Source of the DNA: an uncultured Bryobacterales bacterium
GTDB lineage: Bacteria > Acidobacteriota > Terriglobia > Bryobacterales > UBA6623
Assembly (NCBI GenBank): GCA_951813605.1
Contig: OX638379.1
Coordinates: 1-64,000, forward strand
Reading direction: 5' to 3'
DNA length: 64,000 nt
The notes beneath the pieces are model-generated. The model was not told where the DNA came from and ran no database searches. It saw only the letters and a list, made by a program, of their open reading frames with translations. This document shows positions 35,801 to 42,689 of this stretch, piece after piece (within the stretch, counting starts at the first letter, position 1; the number at the start of each line of letters is the position of its first letter). The position numbers and the translations under genes were made by a program.

Positions 35801-36317
35801 TCCCAACGCCCGGATCTTCGCCGACAACCCGGCAGCCAGGGCCGTTTTCCATGATTGGGAAATTGCCGGCATCATCACAATGGCCAGCGGCTTCCCGCGC
35901 GGTGTCGGGTTCAGCTACACGGACGGCGTAGACCGCTGGGGCGGAGGCGACGCGCCAAGAGCGAACATGGTGGCGAACCCCATCATCTCCAACAAGGGCT
36001 TTGATCGTTGGTTTAACCCGGACTCTGTCGCCGGTCCTGGGTTCGGTGACTTCGGCAACGCTCCGCGGGACGTCTTCCGCGGTCCGGGCCTTAACAGCTG
36101 GGATATCACGGTGTACAAGTACTTCCCGATCACGGAGAACGCGCGGATCCGGTTCGCCTGGGAGTCGTACAACCTGTACAACCACACTCAGTACGACGGC
36201 GTGGACTCGGGAGCCCGCTTTGACTCCTCCGGTTCGCAGATCAACGGCAACTTCGGACGCGTGACCTCCGCCCGTGGCCCGCGTGTAATGCAAGCCTCGC
36301 TGCGGTTCGAGTTTTGA
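32871..36317 (+). CDS. Oar-like TonB-dependent outer-membrane receptor
   Basis: A 1148-aa protein from the ATG at 32871 (GGAGG just upstream). A signal peptide (LLCALLSASAVWGQ) is followed by a carboxypeptidase-regulatory-like beta domain (about 20-105; GRLSGTVTDPTGQVIVAAEV, AGNFVVAALPPATYAITI), a plug domain (about 110-230; MLDGMPGNDIDDT, VKSTAYQAEYGRVPGAQVN) and a large beta-barrel ending in a C-terminal aromatic residue (ASLRFEF). This architecture is very abundant in Acidobacteriota. It imports unknown substrates, often glycans or peptides, using TonB energy. The next two genes (TPR and PQQ-like propeller) probably form a functional set with it. Confidence 0.9.
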   Translation: MNLRNPLSILLCALLSASAVWGQVSGRLSGTVTDPTGQVIVAAEVTVTNVGTSEQRIVQSNEAGNFVVAALPPATYAITIQSEGFQSYEQTSIIISSDQALALGSIQLSIGAVTETVTVEAEGAAVETDTAGVNALLTSNQMDGLMQRGRDIVALLTVLPGVAQVANSDALGGNWGSRTPNFSGAKNGWNNFMLDGMPGNDIDDTTTFHVSVSMDAIQEVSVKSTAYQAEYGRVPGAQVNIISKSGTNEFHGSGYWFKRNEALNANSFDNNRYGNDKPPYRFDTYGGVLGGPIQKDKAFFFVSREDWRIQKPSRRHKATVPTAMERGGDFSNSVEQNGALIPVMDHMTGNQFPNNMIPQHRIHPAGQGVLNFMPNPTDQGLYASQGINYTELSPSAHPKGQWQFKVDYVPTPNDRITFRPRFWNADIQAQRESVAFNAFNDSIFKQAHHYEYINKNLQGIYNKTLSPTLVNEFRLGLGLSRESGALNDDFQLDNLRKDNYPGLADLGQLFPSANPLNLVPRMSFGGIPNGPRVDYDRRTPIAAHDERIVLSNNMSWFKGDHTVKLGFYWELNHASEGPRSSDPSHMGNYDFRRSNLNPFDSNHPFATAILGDFYSYSESSGQTEGLAASYTVEWFVQDTWKVTPKLTLDVGIRFSSFTPWRLRENEGSAFAVSRYEAVNAPHLYAPFRDASGKRVAIDPFTRTVFPTPYIGATIPGQGERLNGLIVGDGSTDYLHGYRERPAIQPQPRLGFAYDPFGKGKTAIRGSFAVQSQAIMGAQGSMWTVTTSPPILESPNIYFGNMNTFLNAGQALFPPSVKAFQPEFKPPLIYQWSLGVQQDIGGGTVLDVSYVGNSGTRLYAAREINTIPPGTRFLDSSKDSTTGGVLPVAFLRPFRGYQGINYQENTSYSNYNALQVSLNRRYTRNIQYGIAYTWSKSMGLGNGDRNSLPQFRGAREYLYGKLGFDQTHMFVANYLWSLPNARIFADNPAARAVFHDWEIAGIITMASGFPRGVGFSYTDGVDRWGGGDAPRANMVANPIISNKGFDRWFNPDSVAGPGFGDFGNAPRDVFRGPGLNSWDITVYKYFPITENARIRFAWESYNLYNHTQYDGVDSGARFDSSGSQINGNFGRVTSARGPRVMQASLRFEF

Positions 36318-36320
36318 CCT

Positions 36321-37535
36321 GTGGGCGGCCGCTCGGTAGACCGGCCGCAGCGCCCCGGGTTCCTTTGGGGAGCCCGGGGCTTCTTAATTGCGCTAGCCGC
36401 CGCGCTGGCCGCGAGCGGGCAGACTACGCTTAGCGAACCGCAATTGCGGGGATTCCGCGAGGCGGAGGCTGCGTTTGCGGGCGGACGGTACAGCGAGGCC
36501 GCCGCTGGCTACGCCGGGCTAGCCGCTGCTCTGCCAGATGTAGCGGAGCTTCACGCCAAACTCGGCCTCAGCCATTTCTTCGATCGCAAGTGCGATCGCT
36601 CCGCCCCGGCGTTCCAGCGGGCAATGGAGTTGCGGCCGGACTTGAAGGCGGCGCGGGTTCTGCTGGCAATCTGCCTCTCCGAGCTAGGACGGTATCGCGA
36701 GGCGCTGCCCGGACTGGAGGAGGGATACTCCAACCCTCCTGATTATCCGGGTGTCAAGCGGCTGGCTGGTCTCGAGCTTGTCCGCAGTTATCTCGGCCTT
36801 CGCAGGCACGCGCAGGCGGCTAAAGTGACGTCCGAGCTGCAGATCGCGCATCCGGACGATCCGGAGATTCTCTTTCATGCCAATCGGACCTACCGGGAGG
36901 TGGCGATCCAAGCTGCCTTCGACATCGCGCGCGTCGCGCCGGACTCCGTTTGGGGCCATCAGGCCATGGGCGAAGCCTACGAGGGTCGCCAGTTTTATGA
37001 TCTCGCCATCATGGAGTACCGCAAGGCGCTCGAGATTGAGCCTGACCGACCCGGGCTTCGATTTCGGCTCGGCGAAGCCATGCTGGCGAAAGCAGGGGAT
37101 CCGGGACAAGGTGCCGAGGCGCTGGAACAATTCGAACTCGAATTAGCCGCCAACCCCAGCCATGCCTCTGCCGCGCTTCGAGCAGGCGAGATGCTCTACG
37201 CAATGTCACAGGTCGACAAGGCACTCGGCCATCTTGAACGGGCGGTGAAGCTGCGGCCAGACTTCGCCGACGCGCGATTAGCGCTCGGCAGGACCCAGCT
37301 GGAACTCGGGCGGATCGAAGAATCGAGAGATCATCTGGAAAGGGCCGTCGAGTTGAATCCCGGGGACCCCGCGACTCGCTACCAGCTTGCTCGGGCCTAC
37401 CGCGAATTGGGTGACACTGCCGCCCAGCAGGAACAATTGGCTGAATACCGACGGTTGCAGACGGAGCGCCGGGCCCTGGATCAGCGCATTCTTCTAGGCG
37501 CGCCCCAGAGACAGCGGCAATCGCCCAGTCAATAG
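36321..37535 (+). CDS. Exported TPR-repeat protein
   Basis: A 404-aa protein from a GTG three bases after the receptor stop. It has a signal-like hydrophobic stretch (FLIALAAALAASGQ), then about nine TPR units (AEAAFAGGRYSEAAAGYAGL, ELHAKLGLSHFFDRKCDRSA, IMEYRKALEIEPDRPGLRFR, KALGHLERAVKLRPDFADAR). It is probably periplasmic and co-transcribed with the receptor. TPR proteins in such clusters act as assembly or scaffold proteins. No catalytic motif is seen. Confidence 0.8.
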   Translation: MGGRSVDRPQRPGFLWGARGFLIALAAALAASGQTTLSEPQLRGFREAEAAFAGGRYSEAAAGYAGLAAALPDVAELHAKLGLSHFFDRKCDRSAPAFQRAMELRPDLKAARVLLAICLSELGRYREALPGLEEGYSNPPDYPGVKRLAGLELVRSYLGLRRHAQAAKVTSELQIAHPDDPEILFHANRTYREVAIQAAFDIARVAPDSVWGHQAMGEAYEGRQFYDLAIMEYRKALEIEPDRPGLRFRLGEAMLAKAGDPGQGAEALEQFELELAANPSHASAALRAGEMLYAMSQVDKALGHLERAVKLRPDFADARLALGRTQLELGRIEESRDHLERAVELNPGDPATRYQLARAYRELGDTAAQQEQLAEYRRLQTERRALDQRILLGAPQRQRQSPSQ

Positions 37536-37563
37536 GCCGCGAACTCCGGATAATGGAACATCA

Positions 37564-39156
37564 ATGATGAAGCAGAGCAGAATCCTCCCCTTCGCGCTAC
37601 TTGCCGCGTCGATCCCTTGCTTGGCCGGCGACTGGCTGACATTCAGCTACGATGCCCGCCGGAGCGGCTGGGCTCGCTCGGAGGTCATCCTCAATCGCGG
37701 GAACGTCGGCAATATGGTATTGAAATGGAAGACCAAGGTCGAGAACGAGCCCAAGTCTCTCGCCGCCCTGACAGCGCCGATCGTCGTCACGGATGTTCGG
37801 GTCGGGGAAGGTCGGCGGGCGCGCAAGGATTTGGTGTACATCGCGGGGACCGGAGATGTCTTCTATGCGATCGACGCACTCAACGGAGAGATTGTCTGGG
37901 AGAAGAAGTTCCGCACCGATGTCGCTAACAAGGTCCCGGGCATGTGGCTGTGCCCCAAGGGCCTGAACGCCACCCCGACCGTCGATCGATCGAAGAACAC
38001 GATTTACGCTATCTCGACCGACGGGCGGCTGTACGCGCTCGATCTGGCGACTGGAAAGGAAAAATACCGTTCCCAGCAATGGGTACCGGCCTTTGCGAAG
38101 ACCTGGAGTCTCAATCGAATCGGGGACGTGCTGTACACGCCGATCTCACAGCAGTGCGGGGATACCGTGTCCGGCGTCACCTCGATCGATGTGTCGAATC
38201 CGGAGAACATCGTGATCCGCGTCTGGCGTTCCACGCCGGAGTACGGCGCGGGCGTCTGGGGCCGCGCTGGCGTCGCCATTGGCAGCGACGGTGCCATCTA
38301 CGCAGGAACAGGCGACGCCCCCTACAATCCGGGCCTCCGCATTTTCGGCAACACGATGTTTCGCCTCGACCCCGGCACGCTGGAGCTGGTCGACTACTAC
38401 ACCCCCGCGAACTGGGAATACGTGTGGAAACGCGACTTCGACATTACGGCCTCGGCGCTAGTGGTTGAGTACAAGGGGCAGGAATTCGTGATCATTGGTG
38501 GCAAGGAAGGCCTGCTCTATCTGATGGACGCCCAGAACATGGGCGGCCTGACCCATCACGACAACCTCTACACGACTCCGCTGCTCTCGAACGACGAAGA
38601 GTGGTTTGAGGCCAAGGGTCTCTGGGGCGGCTTCTCGAGCTATGTCGACGACGAGGGCCGGGTGTGGGTATACGTCCCCACCTGGGGGCCGGTCTCGGTG
38701 CAGGCTCCTGAGTTTCCTCTCACCAACGGGCCGAACCCGAACGGCTCCATCATGGCTTTCACCTTGGCGGATCATCCCGGCAGCGGCACCCCCTACCTCA
38801 AGACCGAATGGGTTAGCGGAGACTTCGCTGTCCCCGAGCCCGTCGCGATCGCTAACGATGTCGTCTTTGTCCTGTCCAACGGCGAGAATGCAAGGCAGAC
38901 GATCAACGCCGGCGCCTTCCCGTTCGGAGAATTCAATTCCGAGGAATTATTGAAGGACACGCAGAGAATCGAGCATGACGACTCTGCCCGCCTTAGGGCT
39001 CTGGATGCGCAGACTGGCAAGATGCTATTCGATTCGGGGCCAGGCGCCATCGAAACCTGGAGTCATTTCACCGGTATCGCGGTCGCGGACGGCCAGGTTT
39101 ACGCAGTCGACTATTCGTCTACCTTGTATTGCTTCGGCCTCCCGGACGAGGAGTAG
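37564..39156 (+). CDS. Secreted PQQ-like beta-propeller protein
   Basis: A 530-aa protein with a signal peptide (FALLAASIPCLAG) and repeated blades of the quinoprotein/BamB type (DWLTFSYDARRSGWARSE, VYIAGTGDVFYAIDALNGEI, NTIYAISTDGRLYALDLATG, RLRALDAQTGKMLFD). Blade ends carry the AxDxxTGxxxW-like pattern in a loose form. Lack of a cytochrome domain and a clear disulfide pair suggests a structural or weakly related protein and not a proven alcohol dehydrogenase. It ends the plus-strand cluster behind the receptor. Confidence 0.75.
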   Translation: MMKQSRILPFALLAASIPCLAGDWLTFSYDARRSGWARSEVILNRGNVGNMVLKWKTKVENEPKSLAALTAPIVVTDVRVGEGRRARKDLVYIAGTGDVFYAIDALNGEIVWEKKFRTDVANKVPGMWLCPKGLNATPTVDRSKNTIYAISTDGRLYALDLATGKEKYRSQQWVPAFAKTWSLNRIGDVLYTPISQQCGDTVSGVTSIDVSNPENIVIRVWRSTPEYGAGVWGRAGVAIGSDGAIYAGTGDAPYNPGLRIFGNTMFRLDPGTLELVDYYTPANWEYVWKRDFDITASALVVEYKGQEFVIIGGKEGLLYLMDAQNMGGLTHHDNLYTTPLLSNDEEWFEAKGLWGGFSSYVDDEGRVWVYVPTWGPVSVQAPEFPLTNGPNPNGSIMAFTLADHPGSGTPYLKTEWVSGDFAVPEPVAIANDVVFVLSNGENARQTINAGAFPFGEFNSEELLKDTQRIEHDDSARLRALDAQTGKMLFDSGPGAIETWSHFTGIAVADGQVYAVDYSSTLYCFGLPDEE

Positions 39157-39178
39157 GCCCGGCGCAAGTCGAGAATCC

Positions 39179-40153
39179 CTAATCGGGCTGGAAGGTCTCG
39201 ATTTCGGACCGAATTCGCAATTCTCGGAACTTTCGCACAGCTTCCGCGGCACTCCGCACGTTGCCCAACCGGCGGTGGATTCTGGATAGCGCGTAGTGCG
39301 GCCGGTGATCGGACGGGGCTAGGGCTGCCGCGCGTCTCAAAGCGCGAATCGCCGCCGGAATCTCGGATCGCTGTTCGAGAAGCAAGCCTAGCCAGTAGTG
39401 GGCTAGCGCGGAGTCTTCGTCGTACTCCAGCGCTTCTCTCAGGTATCGCTCGGCTCGGGAGAGCTCCGCTTGCCGGAACAGCATGGATCCGAGAAGCAGA
39501 GGCGGATCGGCTAAGCGCTCGCTTCGCAAGCGATTCAGATCGCTGGCTTTCGAGTAGTGCTTGCCGGCGCTTTCGATATTCCCGAGAGCCTCGTAGCTGC
39601 GCCCAAGGAAGCCTTGGCTTCCGATTGACTCCGGTTCCAGGGATACAGATTTCTCGAACGCTTGAACCGCTTGCCCGAATCGCTTCGTCGTGTATGCATT
39701 CAATCCCAGGTAGTAGTGCGCCATGTGATCCCTTGGGGAGAGCTGGACCGCGATTTGAAAGAATGTCTCGGCCAGGTCCTCCCGGCCCAGCTTGACCAAG
39801 CAGAGCCCGAGCACCTTGCTGGCGCTCGGGTCGGTCTCGTCTAGAGAGAAGCTCCGCTTGAGGTCCGGCAATGCTTCTTCGTGTCGCCCGGAGCGATATA
39901 GCACGAGGCCGCGAAGAAGTAGATTACGGGCAGTCTCGCCCTCGGAACTGATCCGTTCGGCGAGCGCCGCCGAGGCTTCTCGTAGCTTGCCTTCGTCGAT
40001 GAGCCTCTCGACTGCGCCGGCTGCTCCCAGCCGGGTTGACGCTGCCGATGGGATGGATGCCGGATCCGGCGCGCCGAAACCCGCCGCCCCCCACGCGGCG
40101 ACGCCTGCGAGTGCGAGAGACATGCTGCATCGCAGTGCGGACCCCTGGCGCAT
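39179..40153 (-). CDS. Exported TPR-repeat protein
   Basis: Starting at the ATG at 40153 gives a signal-like segment (CSMSLALAGVAAWGAAGFGA) and a 324-aa protein. The frame extends to 40306 with less natural sequence. About seven TPR units are visible (GLVLYRSGRHEEALPDLKRS, HYYLGLNAYTTKRFGQAVQA, ALAHYWLGLLLEQRSEIPAA, PHYALSRIHRRLGNVRSAAE). It converges on the propeller gene. The partner is unknown. Confidence 0.75.
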   Translation of the reverse strand: MRQGSALRCSMSLALAGVAAWGAAGFGAPDPASIPSAASTRLGAAGAVERLIDEGKLREASAALAERISSEGETARNLLLRGLVLYRSGRHEEALPDLKRSFSLDETDPSASKVLGLCLVKLGREDLAETFFQIAVQLSPRDHMAHYYLGLNAYTTKRFGQAVQAFEKSVSLEPESIGSQGFLGRSYEALGNIESAGKHYSKASDLNRLRSERLADPPLLLGSMLFRQAELSRAERYLREALEYDEDSALAHYWLGLLLEQRSEIPAAIRALRRAAALAPSDHRPHYALSRIHRRLGNVRSAAEAVRKFRELRIRSEIETFQPD

Positions 40154-40490
40154 CCTCCACCGAGTGCACGATTCCCCAATTCTCGAAGCGATCCGAGCGA
40201 TCTCTCGTCCAAGCCTGCTTCGACTCACGTTCAGTTCCCCGCCAGTGCACGGCGCCGGGCAGATCCTGTTCTGGCAAGCCTGCAGTCGCCGCTTCTCACC
40301 AATCACTCGGCATGTTACAGGCGGGAGTTCCTCCAGTCAACGCAAACATCGATCGTCCGAATTTGTCGAAAGCCGATTCAACGGGCGGTCCCGAATGGCT
40401 CAGGCACGGCAAAAACCGGAAACCAAATAGCAAATGCCGTGGGTCATCCGCTGCCCAAGCGGAATGCGATTGCTGCCGTGGCGCGAACTG
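40154..40490. other. Intergenic region
   Basis: Upstream region of the TPR gene. No gene is supported. Open frames on both strands are composition shadows. Confidence 0.35.
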
Positions 40491-41180
40491 CTATGCCAGC
40501 TTGGGTTCTCGTTTGCCGAAAATCGCCGTGCCTACCCGAACGTGCGTGGCTCCTTCCTCGATCGCGACTTCGAGATCGTGGCTCATCCCCATCGAAAGTC
40601 CCTCGACCCCGTGCCTGTCGGCCAGCACCCTCAGGTGCCGGAAATAGGGCCGCGAGCGTTCCGGATCCAGATTCCACGGCGGCATCGTCATCAGCCCCGC
40701 GAGCCGGAGGTTGCTGGACGCATGGACTGCGTCAAGCACCTGGCCCAGCATTTCGGCGTCCATGCCGGCCTTGGTCTGCTCGTGGCTAAGCTTGATTTCC
40801 AGGAATACCTCCAATGTGGTGCCAAAGCGATTCAAGCGGCGGGCCAGCTTGACGCTGTCGAGTGTGTGAATGGCAGCGAACAGACCGGCCGCTCGCTTGG
40901 CCTTGTTGCTCTGGAGCCTGCCGATCATGTGAAATCGGGCACCGGGCAGCACGGGGAGGAGGGCTGCCTTGGCGGCGAATTCCTGCACGTAGTTCTCGCC
41001 GAAGTCCCTCTGGCCCGCCTCGTACGCCGCGACGATATCAGCTGCAGGCTTGCGTTTCGAGACAGCGACCAAGGTCACTTCGTCCGGATCGCGCCCCGCG
41101 CGCCTAGCCGCTGCCGAGACCCGGTCGAGAACCGCGCGAAGCCGTTCCGGGACTTGGGATAGAGACACGATCGAATCCAC
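40491..41180 (-). CDS. YggS-family PLP-binding protein (PLP homeostasis)
   Basis: A 229-aa protein of the YggS/PROSC fold: TLVAVSKRKPAADIVAAYEA (the first lysine binds PLP), RDFGENYVQEF, FHMIGRLQSNKAKRA, then VFLEIKLSHEQTKAGMD, GLMTMPPW and SMGMSHDLEVAIEEGATHVR and GTAIFGKR. It keeps free pyridoxal phosphate and amino-acid pools balanced and has no known reaction. Starts at GTG 41180 or GTG 41168 are both possible. AAGGAG is better placed for the second. The long open frame upstream is a shadow of the neighbouring gene. Confidence 0.92.
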   Translation of the reverse strand: MDSIVSLSQVPERLRAVLDRVSAAARRAGRDPDEVTLVAVSKRKPAADIVAAYEAGQRDFGENYVQEFAAKAALLPVLPGARFHMIGRLQSNKAKRAAGLFAAIHTLDSVKLARRLNRFGTTLEVFLEIKLSHEQTKAGMDAEMLGQVLDAVHASSNLRLAGLMTMPPWNLDPERSRPYFRHLRVLADRHGVEGLSMGMSHDLEVAIEEGATHVRVGTAIFGKREPKLA

Positions 41181-41251
41181 TCCTTGAGTTTGATCGGCGG
41201 CATGGCAATTCGCAACAGCGGCATGGGACGCCTTGCATCGCCCGGGCGCGC

Positions 41252-42685
41252 CTACGCAAGCGCGTCCTTGATAACGTGCCCGTGCACGTCCGTCAATCGC
41301 CGGTCGATCCCGTTGTGCCGGAACGTCAAGCGGGTATGGTCGATGCCTAGCAGGTGCAGGACTGTCGCATGCAGGTCGTAACAGTAGATCGGATTGTCCA
41401 GTGCCTTGTACGACCACTCGTCGCTGGCCCCGTAGACAGTTCCTCCCCGCACCCCACCTCCGGCAAGCCAAGAAGTGAAAGTGAACGGGTTGTGATCGCG
41501 GCCCATCGTCCCTTGGCTGCACGGCATTCGTCCGAACTCGGTTGTCCAGTAGACGATCGTGTCTTCCAGCAGTCCGCGGACCTTCAGGTCGCGTATCAGT
41601 GCCGCGGAAGGCTTGTCCATCGACTTGCCCATCATGCCGTGATCCTTGTCGAGATCCTCGTGGCTGTCCCAGTTCCGCCGCGGGAAGCCGTTGTCGGCAC
41701 CGCTCCAGACTTGTACGAACCGCACGCCCCGTTCCAGTAGGCGGCGTGCGATCAGACAACGGAGCCCGAAGTCCTCGGTGATCGGGTCGTCAAGGCCGTA
41801 GAGCGTCTTCGTAGCCTCCGACTCCCCCGACAGATCCATTACCTGCGGGGCAGTCACCTGCAATCTTGCTGCCATTTCGTAGGCTTGGATGCGTGCCTCC
41901 AACCGGCTGTCGCTTTCGCGTCCAGTCATGTGACGGCGGTTCATCTTCTCCAGCAGCTTCAGACCGTCAGCCTCGCTCTCGGGCGTGATGAACTCCGCGG
42001 ACGAAGGCGGGAACAGGTCATGAATTGGGTTCTCCCGTCCGGCGCGGATCATTGTCCCTTGGTGCTGCGCGGGCAGGAAGCCGGCCGAGTGGTTGCCCGG
42101 GCCGTTGGGAGCGAATCCTCGAACGTCCGGCAGAACCACGAACGCGGGCAAATCGTCCGTCAGGCTGCCGAGGCCGTACGAGATCCATGCACCCATGCTG
42201 GGAAAGCCCGGCAGAACAAAGCCGCTGTTTTGCATGAAAGTGGCCGGCCCGTGGACATTCGACTTCGAAATCATGGAGGGGAAAAACGCCATCTCGTCCA
42301 CCTGCCCGCCGAGGTGCGGGACGAGGCTGCTCATCCATTTTCCGGATTCCCCGTATTGCTTCCAGCTCCACGGACTCTTCATCACGGGTCCCGGGCTGCT
42401 CTGGAAGAGCTCGACCTTGCCGCCCGGGTCGAATTTCTCGCCGCTGCGCTGGATCAAGAGCGGCTTGTAGTCAAAGGTGTCGCACTGGCTGGCTGCGCCC
42501 GACATGAATAGCTGGACCACGCGCTTTGCCTTGGCGGGGTGGTGCAGCCCTCCGTTGAGATCGGCGCGGGCTGCCCGTGACTCGCGTCCGAGAAGATGAG
42601 CCAGCGCTACCCAGCCTAGACCTCCGCCCCAGTTCTCGAGGAATTGCCGCCGGTTCTGCGGCTGCGATGTTGCTTGTTTGGTCAT
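41252..42685 (-). CDS. DUF1501 protein, probable exported sulfatase-fold hydrolase
   Basis: A 477-aa protein with a Tat-like leader (NRRQFLENWGGGLGWVALAH) and the DUF1501 order of blocks: KRVVQLFMSGAASQCDTFDY, MISKSNVHGPATF, GFPSMGAWISYGLGS, FVVLPDVRG, then RFVQVWSGADNG, WDSHEDLDKDHGMMG, DTIVYWTTEFGRMPCSQG and GRDHNPFTFTSWLAGGGVRG. The fold is related to alkaline phosphatase/sulfatase; Asp, His and Glu residues in the last blocks fit a metal site. It starts 4 bp after the PSD1 protein's stop. The pair is widespread in Planctomycetes and Acidobacteria and its substrate is unknown. Confidence 0.9.
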   Translation of the reverse strand: MTKQATSQPQNRRQFLENWGGGLGWVALAHLLGRESRAARADLNGGLHHPAKAKRVVQLFMSGAASQCDTFDYKPLLIQRSGEKFDPGGKVELFQSSPGPVMKSPWSWKQYGESGKWMSSLVPHLGGQVDEMAFFPSMISKSNVHGPATFMQNSGFVLPGFPSMGAWISYGLGSLTDDLPAFVVLPDVRGFAPNGPGNHSAGFLPAQHQGTMIRAGRENPIHDLFPPSSAEFITPESEADGLKLLEKMNRRHMTGRESDSRLEARIQAYEMAARLQVTAPQVMDLSGESEATKTLYGLDDPITEDFGLRCLIARRLLERGVRFVQVWSGADNGFPRRNWDSHEDLDKDHGMMGKSMDKPSAALIRDLKVRGLLEDTIVYWTTEFGRMPCSQGTMGRDHNPFTFTSWLAGGGVRGGTVYGASDEWSYKALDNPIYCYDLHATVLHLLGIDHTRLTFRHNGIDRRLTDVHGHVIKDALA

Positions 42686-42689
42686 GGCT

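Noticed and set aside
37564..39156. PQQ-dependent alcohol dehydrogenase
   Set aside because: Blades resemble quinoproteins, but the adjacent-cysteine pair, calcium-site motif and cytochrome domain were not found.
41181..41759. N-terminal extension of the YggS-like gene
   Set aside because: It is a shadow of the DUF1501 gene. The family starts near the chosen GTG.
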